A program made the translations under genes and the position numbers. A DNA stretch of 64,000 bases from the NCBI RefSeq assembly GCF_958304185.1, contig NZ_OY284433.1:2157996-2221995 (forward strand). Reading direction: 5' to 3'. Each line of letters begins with the position of its first letter. Position 1 is the first letter of the stretch. The notes under the pieces were generated by a model. That model was not told where the DNA came from. It searched no databases and saw only the letters and a list, made by a program, of their open reading frames with translations. Below, piece by piece: positions 53,038 through 62,168 of the stretch. This DNA is from an uncultured Erythrobacter sp. (lineage in GTDB: Bacteria; Pseudomonadota; Alphaproteobacteria; Sphingomonadales; Sphingomonadaceae).

Positions 53038-53117
53038 GGTCCGGGCGCGCAGCGACCGCAAGGCCGGCCGGCCGCCGCGCCTTATGGCGCGTAAGCCAAG
53101 CGGCCCGGACGGGCCGC
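53038..53117 (-). repeat. structured repeat element, divergent copy D
   Basis: On the minus strand, 22 nt after the GMC oxidoreductase stop: P1 GCGGCCC/GGGCCGC with a GTCC loop, P2 CGCGCC/GGCGCG with an ATAA apex, the core GCGGCCGGCCGGCCTTGCGG, then a GGTC...GACC stem. It lacks the TCCTCGGCGC linker but keeps order and core. It is convergent with copy C. Confidence 0.55.
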
Positions 53118-53139
53118 GCCCGGCGCTTGAGGGCGTGGA

Positions 53140-54723
53140 CTATTCAGACGCCATCACGAAGTCAGCGCAACGCTCTCCGATCATGATGCTCGGCGCGTTG
53201 GTGTTGCCGCTGACGAGCTTGGGCATGATGCTCGCATCCGCCACCCACAGACCCTCCAGCCCGTTCAGCTTCAGCGTCGGATCGACCACGGCGTCCGGGT
53301 CGTTGCCCATCCGGCAGGTGCCGACAGGGTGATAGACCGAATCCGAGCGATTGCGGATCAGCTGGTCCAGCGCAGCATCATCATGCAGGTCGACCGGGTG
53401 GCGGTCCTTCGGGCCGAACGCCTGCATCGGCGGCGCTTCGGCAATCCGGTGCGACAGGCGCACACCGGCGCGTAGCACCGCCATGTCGCGATCATCGGCG
53501 AGGAAGTTGGGATCGATCACCGGCGCGGCGGCCGCATCGCCGCTCCCCAGCCGCACGGTGCCGCGGCTCTCTGGCCGCAGCACGCAGGCGTGGAGCGAGA
53601 AGCCATGCGCCTTCACCTTCTCGCGCCCGTGATCCTCCAGGACCGCAGGCACGAAATGCCACTGCACGTCAGGGGCGGGGCTATCGGGCATCACGCTCCA
53701 GAACCCGCCCGCCTCGGCATAGGGCGTGGTCATCACCCCCGTTCGCTTGCGGCGGTGCTCAACCATGGCCGCCGCCATCTTGAGCGTGCCTTTGAGTGTG
53801 CTGCCGATCGGAATGTCGCTCTCCGTCTCCCAGCCGGAGACGTAGTCGATATGATCCTGCAAGTTGCCGCCGACCGCCGGGCGATCCAGCACCACGTCGA
53901 TCCCGTGCGCCTTCAGGTGATCGGCCGGGCCGATGCCCGACAGCATCAGGATTTGCGGAGAGTTGAATGCGCCTGCGCTCAGCACAACACCGCGCCGGGC
54001 GAGCAGCGTTTCTGACTGGCCCCCGCGACGGATCTGCACGCCGGTGACGCGCCCGCCCTCGATCACCAGCTTCTCGACCAGCGTATCGGTGCGCACCGCG
54101 AAATTGCCGGCATCGCGGATCGGCTCGACATAGGCGCGGGCCGCTGACCAGCGTTCACCTTTGCGCTGCGTGACCTGATAAAGACCGAAGCCCTCCTGGT
54201 GCGCGCCGTTGAAATCCCCATTGGTGCGCAGCTGGAGCGCGGCGGCCGCTTCGACAAAGGCGTAGGAGGAAGGGTTGGCGGCGGTCTGATCGGACACGAA
54301 CAAGGGCCCGCCCGCGCCGTGGAAATCGTCCCCCCCGCGCTCGTTCGCCTCGGCGCGGCGGAAGTAGGGGAGCACGTCGTCATAGGCCCAGCCGGAGCAG
54401 CCCATCGCGGCCCAGTTGTCGTAATCCCAGCGGTTGCCGCGGATATAGACCATTGCGTTGATCGCCGAGGAGCCGCCGAGCCCGCGTCCGCGTGGCTGGT
54501 ATCCGGTGCGGCCGTTCAGCCCCTTTTGCGGGACGGTTTCATAGCGGTAGTTCGACTTTTCGGGGATGAAGGGCATGAAGCCCGGCGTCTTGATCCAGAC
54601 ATTGTCGTTGCGCCCGCCCGCTTCCAGCAGACACACCCGCCGCGTGCCATCTACCGCGAGCCGCCCTGCGACAGCGCTACCGGCACTGCCACCGCCAATG
54701 ACGATGTAGTCGAAACTTTCCAT
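53140..54723 (-). CDS. GMC-family FAD oxidoreductase (choline dehydrogenase-like)
   Basis: A 527-residue flavoprotein. The FAD-binding GGGSAGSAVAGRLA is at the N-terminus, the GMC signatures are RGRGLGGSSAINAMVYIRG and SAGAFNSPQILMLSGIGPA, and the catalytic His lies in VYHPVGTCRMGNDP. The closing block TNAPSIMIGERCADFV is typical. It oxidises an alcohol; the substrate (choline, long-chain alcohol, polyethylene glycol) cannot be told. It follows the sterol-desaturase-like gene by 24 nt on the same strand, which suggests lipid or alcohol substrates. Confidence 0.94.
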   Translation of the reverse strand: MESFDYIVIGGGSAGSAVAGRLAVDGTRRVCLLEAGGRNDNVWIKTPGFMPFIPEKSNYRYETVPQKGLNGRTGYQPRGRGLGGSSAINAMVYIRGNRWDYDNWAAMGCSGWAYDDVLPYFRRAEANERGGDDFHGAGGPLFVSDQTAANPSSYAFVEAAAALQLRTNGDFNGAHQEGFGLYQVTQRKGERWSAARAYVEPIRDAGNFAVRTDTLVEKLVIEGGRVTGVQIRRGGQSETLLARRGVVLSAGAFNSPQILMLSGIGPADHLKAHGIDVVLDRPAVGGNLQDHIDYVSGWETESDIPIGSTLKGTLKMAAAMVEHRRKRTGVMTTPYAEAGGFWSVMPDSPAPDVQWHFVPAVLEDHGREKVKAHGFSLHACVLRPESRGTVRLGSGDAAAAPVIDPNFLADDRDMAVLRAGVRLSHRIAEAPPMQAFGPKDRHPVDLHDDAALDQLIRNRSDSVYHPVGTCRMGNDPDAVVDPTLKLNGLEGLWVADASIMPKLVSGNTNAPSIMIGERCADFVMASE

Positions 54724-54747
54724 GTTCTCTCCCTTTGGCGGGGGAGA

Positions 54748-55713
54748 TTAGGCAGCTTCTTGGCCGCCTGCAATCGGGTTTCGATCCGCCACTGAAGTTG
54801 CGGCGGGCGCAACCTCGCCGGTGCTTCGCCGCGCCTGCCACCGGCTGCGGATCATGTCGGAGGTTTCGCGGCTGCCGTCATGGCTCCAGCCGGGCTCGCG
54901 CAGCAGGTAGCTGAGCTTATGCTTCCACGGCGCATGCCAGATGTCGGCAATCATCCCGATCCATTCGTGGAACACCGACCACAACAGATTGAAACTGCCG
55001 AGTTGCTTGACGATGCCATAGCGGATCTTTTCGTCATCGACCTCGGGGGTGAAGGTGCCGAACAGCTTGTCCCAGATGATGAACACACCCGCGTAATTGG
55101 TGTCGAGATAGCGCGGGTTGGTCGCATGGTGGACGCGGTGGTGGCTGGGCGTGTTCATCACCGCCTCGAACCACGCGGGCATCCGCTTGATCGCCTCGGT
55201 GTGGATCCAGAACTGGTAGATGAGATTGAACCCGCCGCAGATCGCGATCATCACCGGATGAAAGCCCAGCAGCACCAAGGGAATGGCGAAAAGCACCCCG
55301 AAGGTGAAGGCTCCGGTCCAACTCTGCCGTAGCGCGGTCGACAGGTTGTAGTGCTGGCTCGAATGGTGGTTCACATGTGACGCCCACATCCAGCGGATGC
55401 GGTGCCCGGCGCGGTGTACCCAGTAATATTTGAGGTCGTCGAGCACGAAGCACAGCGGCCAGGCCCACCACACCGCCCACCATTCCGGCCCGAAATCCAC
55501 CACCCGCCAGTCATAGGCAAGCAGCATCAACGTGATCGCAAAGCCGCCCAAGAGCGCCCCGGCAACGGTCGAGCCCAAGCCGAACGATAAGCTGACCAGC
55601 GTGTCCTTCGGCTCATAGGCTTCCGGCGCGCGCAGCTTGGCCCAGATCATCTCGGCCAGGACCGCCACCACGAACAGCGGCACGGCATATTGGGTGGGGT
55701 TGAATTCAGGCAT
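54748..55713 (-). CDS. sterol desaturase / fatty acid hydroxylase family protein
   Basis: A 321-residue membrane di-iron enzyme. The three histidine boxes are present: HRAGH, HVNHHSSQHYN and HHRVHH. Four or five hydrophobic segments are seen (VPLFVVAVLAEMIWA; FGVLFAIPLVLLGFHPVMI). It hydroxylates or desaturates a lipid, possibly a hopanoid, carotenoid or ornithine lipid; the family is broad. It overlaps the next upstream gene by 8 nt (55706-55713), and the GMC gene follows. Confidence 0.92.
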   Translation of the reverse strand: MPEFNPTQYAVPLFVVAVLAEMIWAKLRAPEAYEPKDTLVSLSFGLGSTVAGALLGGFAITLMLLAYDWRVVDFGPEWWAVWWAWPLCFVLDDLKYYWVHRAGHRIRWMWASHVNHHSSQHYNLSTALRQSWTGAFTFGVLFAIPLVLLGFHPVMIAICGGFNLIYQFWIHTEAIKRMPAWFEAVMNTPSHHRVHHATNPRYLDTNYAGVFIIWDKLFGTFTPEVDDEKIRYGIVKQLGSFNLLWSVFHEWIGMIADIWHAPWKHKLSYLLREPGWSHDGSRETSDMIRSRWQARRSTGEVAPAATSVADRNPIAGGQEAA

Positions 55714-56134
55714 CCTGCGGCTTGCTTACCCCATTGATGGTTGCGACCCAAGCCTGCGGATCGTCAATCGCAAGGTAGATATCGCCGAACAAGGTCTGAC
55801 CGGTCCGCACCACCAGCACTGTCTCGCCCAGACCAATGTTGAGCGTCGCATTTGCGTCGGCATCGAGCATCCGTCCGGTAAAGCGGTTGCCGTGGCGCTT
55901 GATCACCATGATCCGCCCCTGCGCGTCGCGGGCGATCGCGGCCACGCCCTCACCGTCGCGGGCAATGGCGACAGGATCGAACCCGTCCTCCACCTCGCCT
56001 GCTGCGCGCCGCACATCATCATCACTGGTGAGCGTCGGAGAACCGCCCAGCTTCAGCCGCCACGCCAAACCCGCCAGCGCAAGGATGGCGGCCAGCGACA
56101 CCATCGTCTGGATCAGCAACGGCGGCACATTCAT
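55706..56134 (-). CDS. hypothetical membrane-anchored protein
   Basis: A 142-residue protein with one N-terminal membrane helix (LIQTMVSLAAILALAGLAW) and a soluble domain (EVEDGFDPVAIARDGEGVAA; DADANATLNIGLGETVLVV) of unknown fold. The start ATG is 12 nt from the phosphatase-like gene stop, and the gene overlaps the desaturase start by 8 nt, so the order phosphatase-like, this gene, desaturase, GMC looks like one operon. I recognise no family. Confidence 0.75.
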   Translation of the reverse strand: MNVPPLLIQTMVSLAAILALAGLAWRLKLGGSPTLTSDDDVRRAAGEVEDGFDPVAIARDGEGVAAIARDAQGRIMVIKRHGNRFTGRMLDADANATLNIGLGETVLVVRTGQTLFGDIYLAIDDPQAWVATINGVSKPQDA

Positions 56135-56145
56135 GTCGGAGCGCC

Positions 56146-56577
56146 TCAGCGCGCGGCGAGCATGTCGATCATCGCGCGAATCGGGCTGACGTCATAGCCT
56201 GCCCGCGCCGCTGTGCGGGCGATGTCATCTGGCTCGACGCCCTGCTTGGCGGCGGCCAGCGCCCACAACAAGGTCGATCGGGTGCCCGAACGGCAATAGG
56301 CGAGAATCGGGCCCTCGGCCTGTTCCAGCGCGTCGATCATGGCGTTGACCTGCGGTTCGCTGAAGCCTGAGTGGCCGATCGGAATGGCGACATAATTCAT
56401 TCCCGCTGCCGCTGCCGCTGCGGCGATTTCGTCCCCCTGCGGTGCCGAGGGTTCCTCACCATCGGGTCGATTATTGACGATAAGGCCCACGCCCAGCGCC
56501 GCCGCCGCCGCGATATCCTCCAGCGCAAGTTGCGGGCTCACCAGCACATTTTCGGTCAGTTGGCGAAAATCGCTCAT
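56146..56577 (-). CDS. TIGR01244-type DUF442 phosphatase/sulfurtransferase-like protein
   Basis: A 143-residue protein of the Blh-like family: RQLTENVLVSPQLALEDIAA, IVNNRPDGEEPSAPQGDEI and the cysteine loop AYCRSGTRSTLLWALAA. The C-x5-R loop is that of tyrosine phosphatases; family members are annotated as sulfur transferases or beta-lactamase-hydrolase-like phosphatases. First gene of the minus-strand cluster. Function is not settled. Confidence 0.88.
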   Translation of the reverse strand: MSDFRQLTENVLVSPQLALEDIAAAAALGVGLIVNNRPDGEEPSAPQGDEIAAAAAAAGMNYVAIPIGHSGFSEPQVNAMIDALEQAEGPILAYCRSGTRSTLLWALAAAKQGVEPDDIARTAARAGYDVSPIRAMIDMLAAR

Positions 56578-56847
56578 GATCAGTCCTGCTTTCCCTACTG
56601 TCTGGCCCAGTGTTGTTGCCGCCTTTCATGCCCAAAGCGGGTGCAGCGCACAAGCACCCCCGCGCGGCGGTAGCACGGCGGACGGGCACCCCGGTAAAAT
56701 CGTTCGCAAAGCAAGCTTTTGTGCGCTATAAGTTTCACACGTGCGCGCCGGACTACAAGCTCGGCGCGTCTGGCTCCGGTGCGGCTCACTGTCCACGACA
56801 TCGGCGCGATTGAGGCCGGGCAGTGTGGCTAAGGTACGTACTGATCT

Positions 56848-57633
56848 ATGGGTTACGATAGGGGACGCCGGCGCGGACGCGATAAGCGCGACGGTTTCGG
56901 CGAAGATGGCTTCGATCCGTTTGGCGGTGGGAATGATGGTTTCTCGCCTCCGCGCGAATTTGGCGGCGGCGGCGATCGCTTTGGTGGCGGTGGCGACCGG
57001 TTTGGCGGCGGCGGCGGCGGTGATCGCTACGGCGGCGGTGGCGGAGGCGGTGCCCCGCGCAGCGGCGGTGGCGGCTTCAGTGGCGGCCCGCGTGGTCCTG
57101 GCGGCGGCGGCGGCGGTGGGTTTAGCGGCGCGCCGCGCATGCCTGCCCAGATCGTTGGCACCGGCAAGGGCACCGTGAAGTTCTTCAATACACAGAAGGG
57201 CTTCGGCTTCATCCAGCAAGAAGGCGGCGGCGAAGATGTGTTCGTACACATCAGCGCAGTCGAGCGTGCTGGTCTTGAAGGTCTCGCTGAAGGTCAGGAA
57301 CTCCAGTACAATCTCGTGGATCGCGGCGGCAAAGTGTCGGCACAGGATCTTCAGGTTGTCGGTGATGTGATCGCAGTGGCGGCCAAGCCTGCTGCTCCGG
57401 CTCGCGAACTGACGGGTGAGCGCGCCAAGGGCACGGTCAAGTTCTTCAACGCGATGAAGGGCTTCGGCTTCCTCGTCCGTGATGATGGCCAGCCCGATGC
57501 CTTCGTCCACATCAGCGCGGTCGAGCGTTCGGGGCTTTCCGCCTTGAACGAAGGCGAACGCTACGAATTCGATCTCGAAGTCGATCGACGCGGAAAACAT
57601 TCCGCCGTCAATCTGGCACCGATCGAAGGCTGA
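56848..57633 (+). CDS. double cold-shock-domain protein with Gly-rich N-terminus
   Basis: A 261-residue RNA-binding protein. Residues 1-20 are Arg/Asp-rich, then about 75 residues of Gly-rich repeats (GGGGDRFGGGGDRFGGGG and similar, with FGGG and RGG-like units). Two cold-shock domains follow at about 106-175 and 194-258, each with the RNP1/RNP2 pattern (GTVKFFNTQKGFGFI ... DVFVHISAVERAGL; GTVKFFNAMKGFGFL ... DAFVHISAVERSGL). The layout recalls plant glycine-rich cold-shock proteins with order reversed. The 270-bp upstream gap may contain a long leader, usual for cold-shock genes. Two hairpins follow the stop. Confidence 0.92.
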   Translation: MGYDRGRRRGRDKRDGFGEDGFDPFGGGNDGFSPPREFGGGGDRFGGGGDRFGGGGGGDRYGGGGGGGAPRSGGGGFSGGPRGPGGGGGGGFSGAPRMPAQIVGTGKGTVKFFNTQKGFGFIQQEGGGEDVFVHISAVERAGLEGLAEGQELQYNLVDRGGKVSAQDLQVVGDVIAVAAKPAAPARELTGERAKGTVKFFNAMKGFGFLVRDDGQPDAFVHISAVERSGLSALNEGERYEFDLEVDRRGKHSAVNLAPIEG

Positions 57634-57642
57634 CCTCGGCCG

Positions 57643-57660
57643 AAACCGCCCCCGCGGTTT
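57643..57660 (+). terminator. hairpin after the cold-shock gene
   Basis: AAACCGC/GCGGTTT with a CCCC loop starts 9 nt after the stop. A second hairpin ATGGCGGC/GCCGCCAT (57695-57721) is followed by TTGCG. Neither has a proper T tract, so termination is only suggested. Confidence 0.45.
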
Positions 57661-57766
57661 GACGCAGGGTCAGCGGAAGATTACCGGATTGTAGATGGCG
57701 GCTCTGGCTCAGGGCCGCCATTTGCGTTTCAAGTCCCCCCGATTCTCACAATTCAGGACAAAGCCC

Positions 57767-58966
57767 ATGTCGATTACCCCGCTCATGCCCGTCTATCCGC
57801 GTTGCGGTGTCCGGCCGGTGCGCGGCGAGCACTGCCATCTCATCGACGAGGACGGCACCCGCTATCTCGATTTCGCCAGCGGCATCGCGGTGAATCTGCT
57901 CGGACATTCGCATGAAGGGCTGATCGGCGCGATCCAGCAGCAGGCCGCGACGCTGATGCACGTCTCGAACCTCTATGGCAGCCCGCAGGGTGAGCGACTG
58001 GCGCAGACGTTGGTCGACACGACCTTCGGCGACACGGTGTTCTTCACCAATTCGGGCGCCGAGGCCGTCGAATGCGCAATCAAGGCTGCGCGCGCCTATC
58101 ACCAGAACGCGGGCGAGGCGGGGGACGCTAACCGGTTCGAAATCATCACCTTCCACAATGCCTTCCACGGCCGGACGATGGCGACCATCTCGGCCTCGAA
58201 CCAGACCAAGATGCACCATGGCTTTGCGCCGCTGCTCGAAGGGTTCAAGTATGCGCCGTTCGATGATCTGGAAGCGGCCAAGGCGCTGATCGGGCCGCAC
58301 ACGGCGGGCATTCTGGTTGAGCCGATCCAGGGGGAGGGCGGTATTCGCCCTGCGTCACAGGAGTTCATGGCGGGCCTGCGCGCCTTGTGTGACGAGCACG
58401 GGTTGATGCTGATCCTCGACGAAGTTCAGTGCGGCGTTGCGCGTACCGGCAAGCTCTATGCCTATGAGCATTACGGGGTCGAGCCCGACATCATGGCGAC
58501 CGCGAAGGGCATCGGCGGCGGCTTCCCGCTCGGCGCCTGCATCGCTACCGAGCACGCCGCGCGCGGCATGACCTTCGGCACCCACGGATCCACCTACGGC
58601 GGCAACCCGTTGGCGATGGCGGCCGGGATGGCGGTGATGGACGCGGTGGCTAACGAGGAATTCCTCGCATCGGTCCGCGACAAGGGGGAGCGCCTGCGCT
58701 CGCGCCTCGAACAGTTCATCGGCAATTACCCGGAGCTGTTCGAACTGGTGCGTGGCAAGGGCCTGATGCTGGGTCTCAAGATGAAGATGGAGAGCCGCCC
58801 GTTCTACGTCCACCTGCGCGATCATCACCAGCTGCTGACCGTGGCGGCGGGCGACAACACCATCCGCGTCATCCCGCCGCTCGTGATCGGCGATGCCGAG
58901 ATCGACGAGTTCTTCGACAAGCTGTCGGCGGGCGCGGCGAGCTTCAAGGTGCCTGAACCGGCATGA
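57767..58966 (+). CDS. argD: acetylornithine aminotransferase
   Basis: PLP enzyme of arginine synthesis. The 399-residue protein has [37 protein letters not shown], the pyridoxal-lysine region [18 protein letters not shown], and [20 protein letters not shown]. The frame extends to 57695, but [15 protein letters not shown] at 57767 with AGGA 8 nt upstream is the start. The stop overlaps argF by ATGA. It might also act as succinyl-diaminopimelate aminotransferase, as in other bacteria. Confidence 0.95.
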   Translation: MSITPLMPVYPRCGVRPVRGEHCHLIDEDGTRYLDFASGIAVNLLGHSHEGLIGAIQQQAATLMHVSNLYGSPQGERLAQTLVDTTFGDTVFFTNSGAEAVECAIKAARAYHQNAGEAGDANRFEIITFHNAFHGRTMATISASNQTKMHHGFAPLLEGFKYAPFDDLEAAKALIGPHTAGILVEPIQGEGGIRPASQEFMAGLRALCDEHGLMLILDEVQCGVARTGKLYAYEHYGVEPDIMATAKGIGGGFPLGACIATEHAARGMTFGTHGSTYGGNPLAMAAGMAVMDAVANEEFLASVRDKGERLRSRLEQFIGNYPELFELVRGKGLMLGLKMKMESRPFYVHLRDHHQLLTVAAGDNTIRVIPPLVIGDAEIDEFFDKLSAGAASFKVPEPA

Positions 58967-59913
58967 CCGCTGCATCGGGGGCCTATCGCCACTTCCTCAA
59001 TCTCGGGGATGCGGGCGGCGATGATATCGCAGCGATGATCAATGATGCGATCGATCGCAAGGCGGCGCGCGTGGGCCTGCCCAAAGGCGCGCCCGATGCC
59101 GATGGCCCGCTCAAAGGCCGCGTGCTGGCGCTGGTGTTCGAGAAGAATTCGACCCGCACCCGCGTCAGCTTTGACATTGCGATGCGCCAGCTGGGTGGCA
59201 GCGTGTTGCTGCTCGATTCGGCCTCAAGCCAGCTTGGGCGGGGGGAGAGCATCGCCGATACGGCCCGTGTGCTCAGCCGGATGGTCGATGGGATCATGCT
59301 TCGCACCGATGATCACGCCAAGATCGAGGAAATGGCGCGCCATGCCACGGTGCCGGTGATTAACGGCCTGACCGATATGTCGCACCCCTGCCAGATCATG
59401 GCCGATCTCCTCACCGTGATCGGGCATGGCAAGTCGCTGCCGGGGCTCGAGGTCGCGTGGTTCGGGGATGGCAATAATGTGCTGCACTCGATCCTTGAGG
59501 CGGCCGGACTGATGAAGTTCAACGTCCGCGTGGCGACCCCGGCGGGGTATGAGCCTGATCCGGCCTTCGTCGAACTGGCGCGGGCGGGCGGAGCGACTGT
59601 CACTCTGACGCAGGATGCCGCCGCTGCCGCGCGCGGGGCGGATGTGATCGTAACCGATACCTGGATCTCGATGGGGCAGGAGCACGTCCACAACAAGCTG
59701 GCGGCGATGGCCCCCTATCAGGTGAACGCCGCGCTGATGGCGCATGCTAAGCCTGATGCAGTGTTCCTCCACTGCCTGCCCGCCCACGTGGACGAGGAAG
59801 TCAGCGAAGAGGTATTCGAAGGCCCGCAGTCGGTGGTGTTCGACGAAGCCGAGAACCGCATCCACGCGCAGAAATCGGTGCTGTTGTGGAGTTTCGGGCT
59901 GCTCAGTAGCTAG
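58963..59913 (+). CDS. argF: ornithine carbamoyltransferase
   Basis: Condenses ornithine and carbamoyl phosphate to citrulline. The 316-residue protein has the carbamoyl-phosphate motif [19 protein letters not shown] and the ornithine-binding [13 protein letters not shown]. Directly coupled to argD by a 4-nt overlap; hslO follows after 54 nt. No arginine operator was recognised. Confidence 0.96.
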   Translation: MTAASGAYRHFLNLGDAGGDDIAAMINDAIDRKAARVGLPKGAPDADGPLKGRVLALVFEKNSTRTRVSFDIAMRQLGGSVLLLDSASSQLGRGESIADTARVLSRMVDGIMLRTDDHAKIEEMARHATVPVINGLTDMSHPCQIMADLLTVIGHGKSLPGLEVAWFGDGNNVLHSILEAAGLMKFNVRVATPAGYEPDPAFVELARAGGATVTLTQDAAAAARGADVIVTDTWISMGQEHVHNKLAAMAPYQVNAALMAHAKPDAVFLHCLPAHVDEEVSEEVFEGPQSVVFDEAENRIHAQKSVLLWSFGLLSS

Positions 59914-59967
59914 GGTGCGTCAGCGGGGGTCTTTCGCCCGACACGATCGATCCCCATATGGCCCGGC

Positions 59968-60867
59968 ATGACTGACACGACCGACATGACCGAGACCTTC
60001 GCCGACACCCTGATGGGCTTCACCTTGCCGGGCCGCAGCGCGCGCGGGCGTATCGTGCGGATGGACAGCGTGCTGGAACAGGTGCTCTCGGCACATGATT
60101 ACCCCGCGCCGATCACGCACCTGCTGGGCGAGGCGTTGGTGCTGGGCACGCTGATGGGCGGCCTGCTGAAGGGCGATGCCGCGCAGCTCACCATGCAGGC
60201 GCAGACGCAGGGCGGGATCGTGAAACTGCTGGTGGTCGATTATCGCGACGGCGCAGTGCGCGGCTATGCGGATTTCGATGGCGAGCGGCTGGCGAAGCTG
60301 GGGTCCAATCCCGCGCTCCAGACGCTGTTCGGCGAAGGCTATCTCGCGATCACATTCGAAGCCGCGGGCAATAAGCGCTATCAGGGAATCGTCACGCTGG
60401 AAGGCGATAGCCTCGCCGAAGCGTGTGAGAGCTATTTCAGCCAGTCCGAACAGATCCCGACGCTGATTCGCGTCGCCAGCCGCGCCGGTGCAGGCGGGCG
60501 CATGGCCGCAGGGCTGCTGATCCAGCATCTGGCCGATGGCGAGGAGGGGCGCGAACGGCTGCACGTCCGCCTCGACCATCCCGATTGGGAACATGTTGCG
60601 GTGATGGCTGGCTCGATCAGCCATGACGAACTGCTCGACCGCACGCTCTCGCTCGAGGCGATCGCGTGGCGGTTGTTCCATGAGGAAGACGAGGTCCGGG
60701 TCGTGCCGGGTGCGGCGCTGTCGCGGGGATGCCGGTGCAGCGCGGCGCATTACGAGACGATTATCGCGCGCTTCCCGGCCGATGAGCAGGAAGAGATGCG
60801 CGGCACCGACGGCCTGATCGCGGTCGATTGCGCCTTCTGTTCGCGCACTTTCGCACTGGCGATCTGA
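59968..60867 (+). CDS. hslO: redox-regulated chaperone Hsp33
   Basis: A holdase activated by oxidation. The 299-residue protein has the typical N-terminal region (MGFTLPGRSARGRIVRM; ALVLGTLMGGLLKGDAAQLT) and the C-terminal zinc switch with CRC in SRGCRCSAAHY and CAFC in VDCAFCSRTF. It lies directly after argF, as in several related alphaproteobacteria. Confidence 0.95.
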   Translation: MTDTTDMTETFADTLMGFTLPGRSARGRIVRMDSVLEQVLSAHDYPAPITHLLGEALVLGTLMGGLLKGDAAQLTMQAQTQGGIVKLLVVDYRDGAVRGYADFDGERLAKLGSNPALQTLFGEGYLAITFEAAGNKRYQGIVTLEGDSLAEACESYFSQSEQIPTLIRVASRAGAGGRMAAGLLIQHLADGEEGRERLHVRLDHPDWEHVAVMAGSISHDELLDRTLSLEAIAWRLFHEEDEVRVVPGAALSRGCRCSAAHYETIIARFPADEQEEMRGTDGLIAVDCAFCSRTFALAI

Positions 60868-60953
60868 CGCTTCGTCGAAAAAACATCCACATCGGGCTCA
60901 TTTCGGCCAAAATGTGCAATGGGACGGGACAGAAAGCTGCCATGAGGACGGGC

Positions 60954-61373
60954 ATGACCTATCGAACCGACAGCAGAATGCGCGTACTTGCTTTGGGGGC
61001 GATTGCAGCCGGGGCGGCACTGTGGTTTGCCGTGCCGGTTGTGGCGCAGGGCAATGGCCTTGCGATGCTCGGCACGCTGACCAAGGGCGAGTGGACCATC
61101 AAGCAGCGCGGTATGGCGCGGGATCGCAAGATCTGCGTCAAGTCAGGCGCCGAGCTGATCCAGCTGATGCACCGGGAAAGCGGGTGCAGCCAGTTTGTCG
61201 TGGAGGATGGCGCCGCGCGCGTCACGGTGCAGTACACCTGCCCGGGCAATGGCTACGGCCGCACCAGCATTCGCCGCGAGACCGGCGCGCTCGCCCAGCT
61301 GGAAAGTCAGGGCATCCATGATGGCATGCCGTTCCAGCTGACGGCTGAGGCACGCCGCACGGGCGCCTGCTGA
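60954..61373 (+). CDS. DUF3617-like secreted protein
   Basis: A 139-residue protein with an N-terminal signal peptide (MRVLALGAIAAGAALWFAVP, ending VVAQ). The mature part (TLTKGEWTIKQRGMARDRKI; RESGCSQFVVEDGAARVTVQ; CPGNGYGRTSIRRETG) has the Trp and paired cysteines of the DUF3617 family of small periplasmic proteins. ATGs at 60942 and 60954 compete; 60954 has GAGG 6 nt upstream. Function unknown. Confidence 0.78.
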   Translation: MTYRTDSRMRVLALGAIAAGAALWFAVPVVAQGNGLAMLGTLTKGEWTIKQRGMARDRKICVKSGAELIQLMHRESGCSQFVVEDGAARVTVQYTCPGNGYGRTSIRRETGALAQLESQGIHDGMPFQLTAEARRTGAC

Positions 61374-61418
61374 TCGCACTGCGATTGCCTTTGCGCGCGT
61401 CCATGTTAGGTGCGCGGC

Positions 61419-62117
61419 ATGAGCGGTTCTGAACATACGCGCATGCAGCCGCTGGCGGTGGTGCTGCTGTCCGGCGGGCTGGATTCGATGGTGACAGCAG
61501 CGCTGGCGCAGGAAGCCGGCTTTGCGGTCCATGCGCTGACGGTCGATTACGGGCAGCGTCACCGGCTTGAGCTGGAATCCGCCGCACGCATCGCCAAACA
61601 GTTGAGACTTGTCCGCCACACCCCAATCGCGCTCGATCTGCGGGCATTTGGCGGATCGGCGCTGACCGATGCAATCGATGTGCCCAAGGGCGGCGTGGGG
61701 GACGACATTCCGGTGACCTATGTCCCGGCGCGCAATCTCGTATTCCTCGCGCTCACCACCGCCTGCGCTGAAGCAGCAGGCGCGCGCGATGTGTTCATCG
61801 GGGTGAATGCGCTCGACTATTCGGGCTATCCTGATTGCCGCCCGGAATTCATCGCCAGCTTTGCCGAAACCGCACGGCTCGGCACCAAGGCGGGGGTGGA
61901 AGGCGCGCCCTTTACCATCCACGCCCCGCTCCAGCACATGACCAAAGCCGACATCGCCCGCGAATGCGCGCGGCTGGGGCTTGATCCGGCCTGGAGCTGG
62001 TCCTGTTACGATCCGACGCCCGAGGGGCTAGCCTGCGGCTTGTGCGATTCGTGCCGCCTCAGGAAAAAGGGTTTTGCCGAGGCGGGGATTGTCGATAGCA
62101 CGCGCTATAAGGCGTGA
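61419..62117 (+). CDS. queC: 7-cyano-7-deazaguanine synthase
   Basis: ATP-dependent step of queuosine and archaeosine precursor synthesis (CDG to preQ0). The 232-residue protein has the PP-loop VVLLSGGLDSMVTAALA, YVPARNLVFLALTTACAEA, INALDYSGYPDC-like GVNALDYSGYPDCRPEFI and the zinc cysteines in SCYDPTPEGLACGLCDSCRL. GTG 61410 is a possible earlier start. No preQ1 riboswitch is seen upstream, and queD/queE are not adjacent. Confidence 0.95.
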   Translation: MSGSEHTRMQPLAVVLLSGGLDSMVTAALAQEAGFAVHALTVDYGQRHRLELESAARIAKQLRLVRHTPIALDLRAFGGSALTDAIDVPKGGVGDDIPVTYVPARNLVFLALTTACAEAAGARDVFIGVNALDYSGYPDCRPEFIASFAETARLGTKAGVEGAPFTIHAPLQHMTKADIARECARLGLDPAWSWSCYDPTPEGLACGLCDSCRLRKKGFAEAGIVDSTRYKA

Positions 62118-62168
62118 CAGGCCTCATGGCCGGTCGATAAGCAGAGCATCCGGGATAGGGGATCAGCA

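Noticed and set aside
56946-57120. GGC-rich repeat as a possible CRISPR or satellite
   Set aside because: It is coding: Gly-rich tail of the cold-shock protein, no spacers.
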